Shown here one piece after another: positions 52,805 through 62,151 of a stretch of 64,000 nt of DNA. The notes below the pieces were generated by a model. The model was given only the letters and a program-made list of their open reading frames with translations. It was not told where the DNA came from and ran no database searches. Position numbers and translations under genes: made by a program. The DNA comes from Streptomyces filamentosus (GTDB lineage: Bacteria > Actinomycetota > Actinomycetes > Streptomycetales > Streptomycetaceae). Every line of letters begins with the position of its first letter. The first letter of the stretch is position 1. The stretch lies in the NCBI RefSeq assembly GCF_014654895.1, contig NZ_BNBE01000001.1, positions 2,765,001-2,829,000 on the forward strand, written 5' to 3'.

Positions 52805-54607
52805 TCAGAGGTGGAGGTCCGCGAGGACGCCCCGGTAGAACGCCGCGTGCGGGGCCTCGGCCGGGGCCGGGCCCGCGAAGTGCGTCGCCGTACGGTCGGC
52901 GGTGAGCTTCCGGAGGAAGTCGAACGCCTTGTTGTCCTCCTCGCCCCACGCGGTGAACCGCCAGTGCACCGGGCGGTCCGCCGCCTCCGCCAGGGCCTGG
53001 GCCGCGGCGGCACGGGACTCGGGGGCGCCGTCCGTCTGGAAGACCACCAGCGCGGGGCGGTCCGCGTCGCCCTTCGCGTGGTGGGCGAGGACCTCCTCGA
53101 CGGCCCGGTGGTAGTTCGTCCGGCCCAGCCGGCCCAGGCCCGCGTTGATCTCCTCGACGCGGGTGGGGGTGAGCCCGGCGGGCGTGAGGTCCACGACGCC
53201 GTCGACGTCGGTCGAGAAGAACACCGTCGTGACGGTCGCCTCCTCGTCCAGGTGCGCGGCCAGCGCCACGGTCTGCTCGGCGAGCCGCTGCACCGACCCG
53301 TCCTTGAAGTACCCGCGCATCGAACCGGACCGGTCGACCACCAGGTACACCCGGGCCCGCGCCCCCGCGAGCCCTTCCTTCCGCAGCGCCGCCCCCGCCG
53401 CCTTGTACGCCTCCACGAGGTGCGGCGCGGCCGTCCTGACCCGCGCGAGCGAGACGGCGGGCCGCGCGGGGGCGTCGGTGTCGGTGCCGGCGTCGGTGCC
53501 GGTGACGGCGGTGGTGCCCGTGCCGAGGGCGGTGGCCGTGTCGGCGTCGGCCTCCGGCTGCGCCGGGACCGTCTCGGGCTCGGCCCGCACCTCGGCCTCG
53601 GGGGACTCGGGGACCTCGGGTGCCTCAGGGACGGTCTCCGGCTCCGCAGCCGCCGTCACGGCCTCCGGTTCGGCGATCTCAGGCTCGGTGACCTCCGGCT
53701 CGGCGACCTCGGCCCGGGGCTCGGCGACGGCGGTCGCCTCCGGCTCCGCGTCGACCGCCTCGGCCGCAGCCGCCGGCTCCTCCGCGGCGGCGGACTCGGC
53801 GGCCTCCGGCTCCGGCTCGACGATCGCTGCCTCGACGGCCTTCGGGTCGACAGACTCCGGCTCCGGGTCGACAGCCTCCGGCTCCGTCACGGCGGCCTCC
53901 GGCTCCGTCACGGCGGCCTCCGGCTCCGTCACGACGGCCTCGGCCTTCACGGCCTCAGCCTCGGCAACCTTCGGCTCCGGCTCGAAGGTCTCAGCCTCGG
54001 CAACCTTCGGCTCCGGCTCGAAGGTCTCAGCCTCGGCAACCTTCGGCTCCGGCTCGAAGGTCTCAGCCTCGGCAACCTTCGGCTCCGGCTCGAAGGTCTC
54101 AGCCTCGGCAACCTTCGGCTCCGGCTCGAAGGTCTCAGCCTCGGCAACCTTCGGCTCCGGCTCGACGGCCTTCGGCTCCGCCTCGGGCTCGGCCGCCTCG
54201 GCCGTCTCCGCCGGTGCCGTGCGGGCCTTCGGGATCTGGGGGTTGTCGAAGGCGGCGGCCACGAGGTCGTCGGCCGCCTTGCGGGCGGCGGCCTCGGAGG
54301 GCTCGGGGGCCTCGGCGGGCTTCGGGGCCTCGCGGGGTTCAGGGACGTCCGTGGCGGGGTGCTGCTCCGCCGTGACGGTCTCCGCCACGACGGACTCGGG
54401 CCCGGCGGCCTCCGGCTCCGTCCGGGCGGTCTCCGGCTCCGGGAGGGCGGCGGGCGTCGCGAGGTCCGCGGAGGCGGCCGACCCCGCGGGCCCGACGGCT
54501 TCCGCGGAGGTGTCGTGGGGTTCGCGGGACTGGGGCGGCACGGAGGGGGCGGCCGACTCCTCGCGGTCGCGGCCGAACACCTTGCGCAGCAAGCTCCGAA
54601 TACCCAT
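52805..54607 (-). CDS. VWA-domain protein with Glu/Pro/Ala repeat linker
   Basis: 600 aa. A short N-terminus ([17 protein letters not shown]) leads into ~370 residues of acidic, Pro/Ala/Glu-rich disorder that includes six 12-residue repeats ([12 protein letters not shown], ~147-218). The C-terminal ~200 residues form a von Willebrand A domain with MIDAS DRSGSM (D425-M430), [11 protein letters not shown] and [11 protein letters not shown]. It resembles TerY/stress-type VWA proteins that bind partners through a metal. No signal peptide, so cytoplasmic. The ATG at 54607 has AAAGGG upstream. Confidence 0.85.
   Translation of the reverse strand: MGIRSLLRKVFGRDREESAAPSVPPQSREPHDTSAEAVGPAGSAASADLATPAALPEPETARTEPEAAGPESVVAETVTAEQHPATDVPEPREAPKPAEAPEPSEAAARKAADDLVAAAFDNPQIPKARTAPAETAEAAEPEAEPKAVEPEPKVAEAETFEPEPKVAEAETFEPEPKVAEAETFEPEPKVAEAETFEPEPKVAEAETFEPEPKVAEAEAVKAEAVVTEPEAAVTEPEAAVTEPEAVDPEPESVDPKAVEAAIVEPEPEAAESAAAEEPAAAAEAVDAEPEATAVAEPRAEVAEPEVTEPEIAEPEAVTAAAEPETVPEAPEVPESPEAEVRAEPETVPAQPEADADTATALGTGTTAVTGTDAGTDTDAPARPAVSLARVRTAAPHLVEAYKAAGAALRKEGLAGARARVYLVVDRSGSMRGYFKDGSVQRLAEQTVALAAHLDEEATVTTVFFSTDVDGVVDLTPAGLTPTRVEEINAGLGRLGRTNYHRAVEEVLAHHAKGDADRPALVVFQTDGAPESRAAAAQALAEAADRPVHWRFTAWGEEDNKAFDFLRKLTADRTATHFAGPAPAEAPHAAFYRGVLADLHL
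53954..54169 (-). repeat. Six tandem 36-bp repeats in VWA gene
   Basis: Units start at 53954, 53990, 54026, 54062, 54098 and 54134. The first five are identical and the sixth diverges at its 3' end. Each encodes one [10 protein letters not shown] block. Identity at silent positions shows recent expansion. Confidence 0.95.
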
Positions 54608-54730
54608 GGGCGAACCCTTTCGCATGAGTTGGATGCGGTATGCGTCCTTCATCCCTGGCCAGGGCGGACACGTAAGGTTAGCGGCCGCGTCCTCCGGTTC
54701 CAGGGACCCCGTCTGCCGCGGTCGCCGCGC

Positions 54731-54752
54731 ATTCATCGGGCGTTCACTCCGT
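54731..54752 (+). promoter_or_regulatory. PHO box-like direct repeat (PhoP site)
   Basis: Two 11-bp units, ATTCATCGGGC and GTTCACTCCGT, keep the TTCA core at exact 11-bp spacing, the layout of Streptomyces PhoP boxes, 93 bp before the phoX start. Assignment fits the gene's phosphatase role. Confidence 0.65.
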
Positions 54753-54844
54753 CGCCTCCCCCGTGCAGAGATGCGCACATAGCGTCACGGCCGAACGGAT
54801 TCCCGACACCATGTCGGCGCAGTGCTGCGCCGGAGGAGGACGAA

Positions 54845-56917
54845 GTGCGCAAGCTGCTGCCGCTGATCGGCGCCCACGCCCACGGAGGCGGACGTTCCGC
54901 GCTCACCTGCCGGTTCCGCTGCGGCGACGCCTGCTTCCAGGAGGTGCCGAACACCAGCGACAACGCGTACGCGGGTGACGTCATAGCCGGTGTGCTGTCC
55001 CGTCGCTCCACACTGCGCGCCGCCGCCGTGGTGACGGTCGCCTCCGCCGCCGGCGGTTCGCTCGTCCTCGGCGGTGCGCAGGAGGCGCAGGCCCACCCGG
55101 GCGGCAGGCCCGGCCACGGCTCCGCGCCGAAGGCCGACGGTGCCCGCGGCCTCCGTTTCGCGCCGGTCGCGCCGAACACCGCCGACCAGGTCACCGTTCC
55201 CTCCGGCTACGGCCAGAACGTCGTCATCCGGTGGGGCGAGCCGATCCTCCGCGGCGCCCCCGCCTTCGACGCCGAGAACCAGACGGCCGCCGCGCAGGCC
55301 AAGCAGTTCGGCTACAACAACGACTTCCTCTCCCTGCTGCCGCTGCGCGGGGAGCGCGACCGCCAGGTGCTCGTCGCCAACCACGAGTACACCGACGAGA
55401 TCCTGATGTTCCGCGGCTACGACGCCGAGAACCCGACCCGCGAGCAGGTCGAGGTGGCGTGGGCCGCGCACGGCCTCTCCGTCGTCGTCGTGCAGGAGGA
55501 GCACCGCACCGGCAGGCTCACCGCGGTCTCCCGGCACCACCTGAACCGCCGCCTGCACACCACCAGCGCCTTCGAGCTGACCGGACCCGCCGCGGGCTCC
55601 GCCCTGGTGCGGACCTCCGCGGACCCGGCGGGCCGCACCGTCCTCGGCACGCTCAACAACTGCGCGGGCGGCACGACCCCGTGGGGCACCACCCTCCACG
55701 GCGAGGAGAACTTCAACCAGTACTTCGCCCACGGCTCGTCCGCCACGGACAAGCGGTACGGCATCGGCGCCGGCGCCACCGAGCGCAAGTGGGAGCGGTT
55801 CGACAAGCGGTTCGACGTCGCGCAGGAGCCGAACGAGCCGCACCGCTTCGGCTGGGTCGTCGAACTCGACCCGTACGACCCGGAGTCGACGCCGAGGAAG
55901 CGCACCGCGCTCGGCCGCTTCAAGCACGAGGCCGCGCAGCCGCGCCTCACCGAGGACGGCCGCCCGGTCGTCTACATGGGCGACGACGAGCGCTTCGACT
56001 ACTTCTACAAGTTCGTCTCCTCGAAGCGGATGATGAAGGGCGACTCGCGCCGGGCCCGCGCGCACAACCTCACCCTGCTCGACGAGGGCACCCTGTACGT
56101 CGCGAAGCTGACCGGCGACTCCCCGGCGGCCGAGATCGACGGCACGGGCAAGCTCCCGAACGACGGCGAGTTCGACGGCTCCGGCACCTGGATCCCGCTG
56201 GCCACGGCCGGTCCCGACGGCGCCGTCTCGCACGTGCCCGGCATGACCGCCGAGGAGGTCTTCGTCTTCACCCGGATCGCCGGCGACAAGGCGGGCGCGA
56301 CGAAGATGGACCGCCCCGAGGACGTCGAGCCGTCGCCGCGCACCGGCCGCGTCTACGTCGCGCTGACGAACAACACCAACCGCGGCAAGGGCACCAACCC
56401 GGGCGCCGACGAGGCCAACCCGCGCAACCTCAACAAGCACGGGCAGATCCTGGAGCTCGCCGAGCACTGGGACGACCCGGCCTCGGACGGCTTCGCCTGG
56501 CGCCTCTTCCTCGTCGCCGGCGACCCGAACGACCCGGCCACCTACTTCGCCGGCTACCCGAAGGAGAAGGTCTCCCCGATCTCCTGCCCGGACAACGTGG
56601 CCTTCGACCCGCACGGCAACCTGTGGATCTCCACGGACGGCAACCAGCTCGGCTCCCACGACGGCCTCTTCGGCGTGGCCGTGCACGGCGACCGCCGCGG
56701 TGAGCTGAAGCAGTTCCTCACCGTCCCCAAGGGCGCCGAGACCTGCGGCCCGCTCATCCAGGACCGCCGCGTCCTCGTGGCGGTGCAGCACCCGGGCGAG
56801 ATCGACGGCGCCTCCGTGGAGAAGCCGGCCTCCACCTGGCCCGACGGCCCCGGCAAGATCGTCCGCCCGTCCGTCGTCTCGGTCTGGCGCGCCGACGGCC
56901 GCGACATCGGCGTCTGA
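54845..56917 (+). CDS. phoX: Tat-exported PhoX-family alkaline phosphatase
   Basis: 690 aa. PhoX enzymes are secreted Ca/Fe-dependent phosphomonoesterases used in phosphate starvation. An unusually long N-region (~50 residues) precedes the Tat motif SRRSTLRAA and hydrophobic core, with cleavage near AQAHPG. Mature motifs: NHEYTDEILMFRGY, NNCAGGTTPWGTTLHGEENF, YMGDDERFDYFYKFVS, KMDRPEDVEPSPRTGRVYVA and PDNVAFDPHGNLWISTDG. The GTG start has GGAGGAGG at 54830-54837. PHO-box-like repeats upstream suggest PhoP activation. Transcribed divergently from the VWA gene. Confidence 0.92.
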   Translation: MRKLLPLIGAHAHGGGRSALTCRFRCGDACFQEVPNTSDNAYAGDVIAGVLSRRSTLRAAAVVTVASAAGGSLVLGGAQEAQAHPGGRPGHGSAPKADGARGLRFAPVAPNTADQVTVPSGYGQNVVIRWGEPILRGAPAFDAENQTAAAQAKQFGYNNDFLSLLPLRGERDRQVLVANHEYTDEILMFRGYDAENPTREQVEVAWAAHGLSVVVVQEEHRTGRLTAVSRHHLNRRLHTTSAFELTGPAAGSALVRTSADPAGRTVLGTLNNCAGGTTPWGTTLHGEENFNQYFAHGSSATDKRYGIGAGATERKWERFDKRFDVAQEPNEPHRFGWVVELDPYDPESTPRKRTALGRFKHEAAQPRLTEDGRPVVYMGDDERFDYFYKFVSSKRMMKGDSRRARAHNLTLLDEGTLYVAKLTGDSPAAEIDGTGKLPNDGEFDGSGTWIPLATAGPDGAVSHVPGMTAEEVFVFTRIAGDKAGATKMDRPEDVEPSPRTGRVYVALTNNTNRGKGTNPGADEANPRNLNKHGQILELAEHWDDPASDGFAWRLFLVAGDPNDPATYFAGYPKEKVSPISCPDNVAFDPHGNLWISTDGNQLGSHDGLFGVAVHGDRRGELKQFLTVPKGAETCGPLIQDRRVLVAVQHPGEIDGASVEKPASTWPDGPGKIVRPSVVSVWRADGRDIGV

Positions 56918-56956
56918 CCCCGCCCGTCCGCGGGGCCCGGGAGGGCCCGGGGCCGG

Positions 56957-57946
56957 TCAGCCGACCCCCAGGCCCTCCCGGAAGCGGGTGAACTGCTCCT
57001 CCGGGTCGCCGGTGTACGACCACGGGACCCAGGCCGCCCGCGCCCCGAGCAGTTCCATCAGCTCCCGCGCCAGCTCCGCCTGGCCCGCGTGACAGGCGGC
57101 GTGGGCGAGGAAGTTGAGGTCGCCGACCTCCTCGGGCGGGATCGGCAGGGACCGGTCCCGGCCGAGGATCCAGCGGTCGTGGGTGCGCCGCAGTTCGGTC
57201 ACCGCCAGCTCGTGCTTCCAGTGCTGGTCGAAGCCGCGGACCGGCCCGCGCCCCAGTGCTCCGTCCGCGATGTAGCGGTACTCCTCCACCCGCGCCACCT
57301 GCACGAGCACCGGCAGCGCCGAGCCGGGCGGCGCCACGCCCGCCGCGTCCCGCGCGAAGTCGTACATGGAGCCGTGGGTGCCGTGCCAGCGCGCCGAGAG
57401 GTAGCGCAGCACCTGCACGTGCCCCTCCGTGTTGTACGGGTCGCGGCGGCGCAACTCGTCGAACCAGTAGCGCAGTTCGCGGCGCGGCACGCCGCCCTCG
57501 TACAGCCGGGCCACCGAGAGCAGCGACACCCACGGCATCGGGTCGGCGGGGGCGGCCTCGGCCGCGCCCCGGCAGGCGTCGACGGCCGCGTCGATGCGGG
57601 ACCGGTCGATCGCGGCGCCCCGGCCGGCCGCGATGGCCGCGTCGAAGACCCGTACCACCTCCGTCGCCGCCCGCAGCACCGCCGCGTCCGCGCTGTGCGG
57701 TTCGGCGGCCCGCCAGGTCTCGACGGTGGAGCTGCCCGCGGCGGCGTGCGAGAGCAGCCGGATCCGGTGGGTGCGGCGGGCCCAGTCGTCGCCGGTGGCG
57801 GCGAGCAGGTTCCGCACGCCCTGCCAGCGGCCGATCACGATGTCGTGGCGGGCCTCCGTCAGGGCGCGGTCACCGAAGTCCGGGTCGAATGCGGGAGCGA
57901 ACCGCTCACCGCGCCGCCGCCTGAGGGCGCGTCGGCGTACGCCCAT
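56957..57946 (-). CDS. Conserved hypothetical protein, helical/TPR-like
   Basis: 329 aa, no named domain recognised. Basic N-terminus (VRRRALRRRRGERF) but no signal peptide or TM. Mostly alpha-helical with repeated short helix pairs (RALTEARHDIVIGRWQGVRN, WVSLLSVARLYEGGVPRREL, VGDLNFLAHAACHAGQAELA), consistent with a TPR-like solenoid. Lies 34 bp downstream of the APC permease gene on the same strand, so may be co-transcribed with it. Function unknown. Confidence 0.75.
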   Translation of the reverse strand: MGVRRRALRRRRGERFAPAFDPDFGDRALTEARHDIVIGRWQGVRNLLAATGDDWARRTHRIRLLSHAAAGSSTVETWRAAEPHSADAAVLRAATEVVRVFDAAIAAGRGAAIDRSRIDAAVDACRGAAEAAPADPMPWVSLLSVARLYEGGVPRRELRYWFDELRRRDPYNTEGHVQVLRYLSARWHGTHGSMYDFARDAAGVAPPGSALPVLVQVARVEEYRYIADGALGRGPVRGFDQHWKHELAVTELRRTHDRWILGRDRSLPIPPEEVGDLNFLAHAACHAGQAELARELMELLGARAAWVPWSYTGDPEEQFTRFREGLGVG

Positions 57947-57980
57947 GGGGCTCCTCCTTGCCTCGCTGTGCCGGTGGTCG

Positions 57981-59453
57981 TCAGAAGTCCGTGGCGTAGC
58001 TCTTGTCGCGCAGGCGGGTGCGCGGGGGTGCGGGGGCGGCCTCCCCGGCGGCGGCGAGGGCGCGGGAGGCGTCCAGGCGGGCGGGGCGGTAGTAGTCGCT
58101 GCCCTTGCGCCAGTAGACCGCCATCGGGACGAGTCCGGCGGCGAGGCCGCCGAGGCCGATGGTGAGGGCTGTGGTGGACAGTTCGCCGAGCGAGGCGACG
58201 AAGGCCCACAGCATGAACGCGGAGCCGAGCAGCGGCCACACCCCGCCCAGCAGGAAGTTCTTCACCGACCGCAGCAGCAGGGACTTGTAGGCGACGACGG
58301 CGGCGATGCCGGCGAGGCCGTAGTAGAAGGCGATCTGGAGGCCGATCGCGGAGACGGCGTCCCGCAGGATCCGCTGGACGGAGCCGGCGGCGGCCGCGGC
58401 GGCGAAGAGGGCGAGGGCGGCGGCGCCGACGGCGGCGACGGCGACCCACGGGGTGTTCCAGCGGCGGTGGACGCGGCCGAGGGCGGCGGGGAGGGTGCGG
58501 TCGCGGCCCATCGCGAAGAGCGAGCGGGTCACCTGGAGCAGGGTGGTCTCCAGGGTCGCGACCGTGGACAGGATCACGGCGACGACGAGGAGCTTCCCGC
58601 CGACGCCGGGCCAGATCTCCTGGCCGAGGACGGCCAGCACGTTCGCCCCGGCGGCCTCGATGCGGTCGGCGGGCAGCAGCACGTTCACCGCGACCGTGTA
58701 CGCCTCGAAGAGGAGGAAGACGAAGCCGACGCCGACGAGCGCGGCGAGCCCGGCGGTGCGGCGGCTGTCCCGGGTCTCCTCGCTGAGGTTGCTGGTGACG
58801 TCCCAGCCCCAGTAGTAGAAGGCGGCGATCAGCGCGCCCGCGGCGAAGCCCTCGGGGCCGTGGAAGTGGCCGAGGCCGAACCAGCCCCAGTCGAAGGCGA
58901 CCGCGCGGCCCCGGTGCGCCACCGCCGCCGCGACGAAGGCGAGGAGGATGGCCATCTCGACGCCCGACATCAGGAGTTGGGCCCGGACGGTGAGCCGGGT
59001 GCCGCCCAGCACGACCCCGAGCATCAGCAGGAACCAGCAGGCGCCGACGGCGGCGGCGAGCGGCGTCGAGGAGGCGAGGTCCGGGGCGAGGAGGGCGAGG
59101 GTGAGCGACCCGGCGGGCAGCGAGCCCGCGACCATGAAGACGGTGGCGGCGAAGACCAGCGCCCAGCCGGAGAGGAAGCCGAGGAAGGGGTGGAGGGTGC
59201 GGCCCACCCAGGAGTAGCCGGCGCCGGCGTTGACGTCGATCCGGCCGAGGCGGGCGTAGGCGAGGACGATGCCGAGCATCGGTATCGCGCAGTAGAGGAG
59301 CGCGGCGGGACCGGCGAGGCCGACGGCGCCGAAGAGGACGGCGGTCGTGGCGGCGAGCGAGTAGGCGGGGGCGCTGCCGGCGACGGCCATCACGATGGTG
59401 TCGAAGGTGCCGAGGACGTTGGGCTGGAGCCCTCTGCTCGTGGTGGTGCGCAT
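57981..59453 (-). CDS. APC-family amino acid permease
   Basis: 490 aa, 12 TM helices. TM1 contains the APC signature (GTFDTIVMAVAGSAPAYSLA); other family landmarks are YARLGRIDVNAGAGYSWVGR, the YYWGWDVTSNLSEET segment of TM6 and TLLQVTRSLFAMGRDRTLP before TM8. It imports amino acids or amines with H+; the substrate is not evident. A candidate promoter ~270 bp upstream implies a long leader with duplicated 20-mers. Confidence 0.9.
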   Translation of the reverse strand: MRTTTSRGLQPNVLGTFDTIVMAVAGSAPAYSLAATTAVLFGAVGLAGPAALLYCAIPMLGIVLAYARLGRIDVNAGAGYSWVGRTLHPFLGFLSGWALVFAATVFMVAGSLPAGSLTLALLAPDLASSTPLAAAVGACWFLLMLGVVLGGTRLTVRAQLLMSGVEMAILLAFVAAAVAHRGRAVAFDWGWFGLGHFHGPEGFAAGALIAAFYYWGWDVTSNLSEETRDSRRTAGLAALVGVGFVFLLFEAYTVAVNVLLPADRIEAAGANVLAVLGQEIWPGVGGKLLVVAVILSTVATLETTLLQVTRSLFAMGRDRTLPAALGRVHRRWNTPWVAVAAVGAAALALFAAAAAAGSVQRILRDAVSAIGLQIAFYYGLAGIAAVVAYKSLLLRSVKNFLLGGVWPLLGSAFMLWAFVASLGELSTTALTIGLGGLAAGLVPMAVYWRKGSDYYRPARLDASRALAAAGEAAPAPPRTRLRDKSYATDF

Positions 59454-59826
59454 ACGGGGGTGTCCTCGGAGTCCTGGGGGTGGGGGCGGGGGGTTCCGGA
59501 CGACGGAGGGAGGAGCGGGGGAGAGGGAAAGGGATGATCAGGCGGATCTCGGGGCGACTTCAGGCGGCTTCAGGGGAATGCAGGTGATCTCAGGGGGACT
59601 TCGGGGAGGCGGCTGAGCGGGGGCGGGCAGGGTGGAACGGCCCGTTCTGCGAGCCGGTCGGCCGACCGGGGCGGGCGCGGGCAGGGGTGCGGGCGCGGAT
59701 CACGGCGGTGCGGTCGAGCGCATCGTAGTCGCCTCGGTGGAATCCGGTAACGGTGGCAGGAGGGTTCCGTTCCGTGACCGCCGGTAAGTGCTTCCGCGCT
59801 CCCCCGCGTACCGGCACGGAAGGGGT
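59454..59826 (-). promoter_or_regulatory. Long leader and promoter region of APC permease
   Basis: 373 bp without a gene. On the minus strand TTACCG (59750-59745) and TACGAT (59727-59722) are spaced 17 bp, a plausible promoter. The leader holds two similar 20-mers (59545-59564 and 59586-59605, 17/20 identical) starting GATCTC on the plus strand, plus smaller CCTGAAG repeats on the transcript. No known riboswitch was recognised. Confidence 0.45.
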
Positions 59827-61830
59827 TTATCGCAGCTCGGGACCGGCGATGGCACGGGCCGCGCGGACCTCGTGGCGCAGCGGCGCGAGGACGCCGTCCT
59901 CGTCGCCGGGCAGCGCGCTGCGGACCGCGACGAGGGTGTCGGAGGCGCGCAGTCCGGCGGCCAGTTCCCGCAGTTCCCCGGCGACTTCGGTGACCTCCGC
60001 GGGGTCCGGCGGCGGGGCACCGTGCGCGACCCGGATCCGGGCCGCGGTGGTGGCGTCCACGATCCGTTCGACGGCGATGGCGAGCGGCCACCAGGCGGCG
60101 GCGCGGGTGCCGGTCGGCGGGGGTTCGGTGAGGGCCCGCTGGAACTCGGAGCGGACCGCCGACAGGTCCCGGTACAGCTTGCGCCGGGCCCGCAGCCGGC
60201 CCGCGTCGGCGCCGGGCCCGAAGGCGCGGTCCACGTACGCGGCGGTGTCCGCGACCGCGTCGGCGAGCCGGTCGCCGATCCGGCTGTGCCAGGACTCCGG
60301 CCACAGCAGGTAGCCGGCGACGAGCGCGATGCCGCAGCCGATCAGGGAGTCGTACAGGCGGGGCAGGACGAGGTCGAAGCCCTGCTGGTTGAGGGCGTCG
60401 GACAGCAGCAGGATGACGGGGGTGACGGCGGCGGTCTGGAAGGCGTACCCCTTCGCCGACCAGGCCGGGATGAGCGCGGCGAGCACCGCCATCACGGGCA
60501 CGTCCCACCAGCCGCGCGGCACCTCGGCGAGGACGAGCGCGGCGGCGACCAGGCCCAGGCAGGTGCCGACGGCGCGCAGTACGGCGCGGGAGAAGACCGA
60601 GCCGAAGTCCGGCTTCATCACGAAGGTGACGGTGAGGGCGACCCAGTACGAGCGGGGCACCGCGATCAGCGAGACGAGGGCCTGCGCGAGGCCGATGCAG
60701 AGCGCCAGGCGCAGCCCGTACCGCCAGGACGGCTCGGAGAGCAGCACCGTGCGGGCGGCGCGGCGGGCGCGGACGGCGAGGGAGGCGGGCCTGCCGAGCC
60801 GGTCGTCGACGTCGTACGGGTCGGGTTCGGCCTCGTGGACGACGGTGGCGGCGTGCCGCAGGGCGTGCTCGACGGCCTTCTCGGAGGGGCGGACGGACGG
60901 CGGGAGGACGATCTCGGGCCGTTCGGTGCGGCCGGTCTCCACGGCGTCGGCGAGGTCGCGGACCGTGGCGGCGACCTCCGGCGGCAGCGGGCCGACCGCC
61001 CGGACCCGCAGGTCGGCGGCGGGCGCGGCCTCCAGGAGCGGGATCAGCACGTTGAGCTGGGCGAGCAGCCGGGCCAGCGAGGAGGTGCGGCCGTGCTGCC
61101 GGGTGCGGCGGGCCAGGATCAGGTCGTACGACTGGTTGAGCGAGGCGGTCACCGCCTGCCGCTTCTCCTGGTACGCGTCGGTGCCCGCGGCCTCGTACAG
61201 CTCGGCGACCGTCCGGTACGTGGCGGCGACCGCGGCCCGCTCGGGCCCGGCCCGGCGCAGCGGCCAGCCGAGCAGCGTCAGCGCCAGGACGACGAGCCCG
61301 CCGACGCCGAGCAGCAGCGGGGCCTTCCACCAGGGGTCCGGCATGGGCAGTCCGGCGCCGACGACGGCGTTGAGGAGCAGCAGCAGTCCGGAGGCGGAGG
61401 CGACCGCACCGATCGACGAGATCATCCCGGAGACGAGCGCGACGAGCGTGAGCGTCCCGACCGCGACCCAGCCGTGCCCGAACACGAGCGTGCCGAGGGT
61501 GACGCCGAGCGCGCCGAAGCACTGCGGCACGGCGATGTTGAAGATCCGCATCCGGTACGCGTCGGCGGTGTCGCCGATGACCCCGGACAGCGCCCCCATG
61601 GACACGAGCGCGCCGTACGCCGGCCGGTCCACGGCCAGTCCCACCGCGAGCGGCAGCGACAGCGCCAGCGACGCCCGCAGGACGGCGGCCCACGGCACGG
61701 GCGTGGGCGCGGGCTTCAGCCCGGCGGTGAGCCACACGGGCGGGACGAGACGGCCGGGCCGTTCCGGTCGTCCGGACCGCTCCGGCCGTCGGGACTGTTC
61801 GGGCCGCCCGGACCGTGGGGATCGTGCCAT
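59827..61830 (-). CDS. FUSC-family membrane transporter
   Basis: 667 aa. Two repeated TM blocks (~residues 45-190 and ~355-510), each about six helices, flank a cytoplasmic helical region, the FUSC/aromatic-acid-exporter layout. Landmarks: ALSGVIGDTADAYRMRIFNI, VPRSYWVALTVTFVMKPDFG and RAVLRAVGTCLGLVAAALVL (second block). The N-terminus is Arg/Pro-rich. TAAGTT 7 nt before the ATG at 61830 favours that start, leaderless, over a TTG three codons upstream. Substrate unknown. Confidence 0.88.
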   Translation of the reverse strand: MARSPRSGRPEQSRRPERSGRPERPGRLVPPVWLTAGLKPAPTPVPWAAVLRASLALSLPLAVGLAVDRPAYGALVSMGALSGVIGDTADAYRMRIFNIAVPQCFGALGVTLGTLVFGHGWVAVGTLTLVALVSGMISSIGAVASASGLLLLLNAVVGAGLPMPDPWWKAPLLLGVGGLVVLALTLLGWPLRRAGPERAAVAATYRTVAELYEAAGTDAYQEKRQAVTASLNQSYDLILARRTRQHGRTSSLARLLAQLNVLIPLLEAAPAADLRVRAVGPLPPEVAATVRDLADAVETGRTERPEIVLPPSVRPSEKAVEHALRHAATVVHEAEPDPYDVDDRLGRPASLAVRARRAARTVLLSEPSWRYGLRLALCIGLAQALVSLIAVPRSYWVALTVTFVMKPDFGSVFSRAVLRAVGTCLGLVAAALVLAEVPRGWWDVPVMAVLAALIPAWSAKGYAFQTAAVTPVILLLSDALNQQGFDLVLPRLYDSLIGCGIALVAGYLLWPESWHSRIGDRLADAVADTAAYVDRAFGPGADAGRLRARRKLYRDLSAVRSEFQRALTEPPPTGTRAAAWWPLAIAVERIVDATTAARIRVAHGAPPPDPAEVTEVAGELRELAAGLRASDTLVAVRSALPGDEDGVLAPLRHEVRAARAIAGPELR

Positions 61831-61896
61831 ATGCCCCAACTTACGCGGCCGGGCGGGCGCGCGGCCGGGCGGTGGGGCGGCCGCGCGTTCCGCGGG

Positions 61897-62133
61897 TCAG
61901 TTGCGGTAGGACTCGACCTCGGAGGCGGGGCGGAGGGCGGCGGTGTCGGGGTCCTCGCCGAACTCGGCCTTGGCGCGGCGCTGGCGGAGCAGGTCCCAGC
62001 ACTGGTCGAGGCGCACCTCCAGCTCGGAGAGGCGGGCGCGCTCCTCGGGGAGGAGGCCGCCGGTGCGCTGCCGCAGGGCGCGCTCCTCCTCCACCAGCGC
62101 GCCGATGTCGTCGAGGATCTGCTCGTTGTCCAT
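61897..62133 (-). CDS. DUF2630 small protein
   Basis: 78 aa, full length for the family: ILDDIGALVEEERALRQR, ERARLSELEVRLDQCWDLLR, RRAKAEFGEDPD and the C-terminal VESYRN. A helical hairpin or coiled coil of unknown function. GGGAGAC precedes the ATG. Lies 18 bp from the EEP gene stop upstream. Confidence 0.9.
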   Translation of the reverse strand: MDNEQILDDIGALVEEERALRQRTGGLLPEERARLSELEVRLDQCWDLLRQRRAKAEFGEDPDTAALRPASEVESYRN

Positions 62134-62151
62134 GTCTCCCAGCGTGACCGA

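Noticed and set aside
50575..52905. 776-codon plus-strand frame covering metG
   Set aside because: Antisense to metG, whose class I synthetase motifs are unmistakable; the frame reads low-complexity Val/Leu/Arg.
53954..54169. Regular 36-bp repeats as a CRISPR array
   Set aside because: No unique spacers; the units are contiguous and in frame within a gene.
59570..61735. 721-codon minus-strand frame overlapping the FUSC gene
   Set aside because: Arg/Pro-rich out-of-frame translation; the other frame has coherent TM helices.
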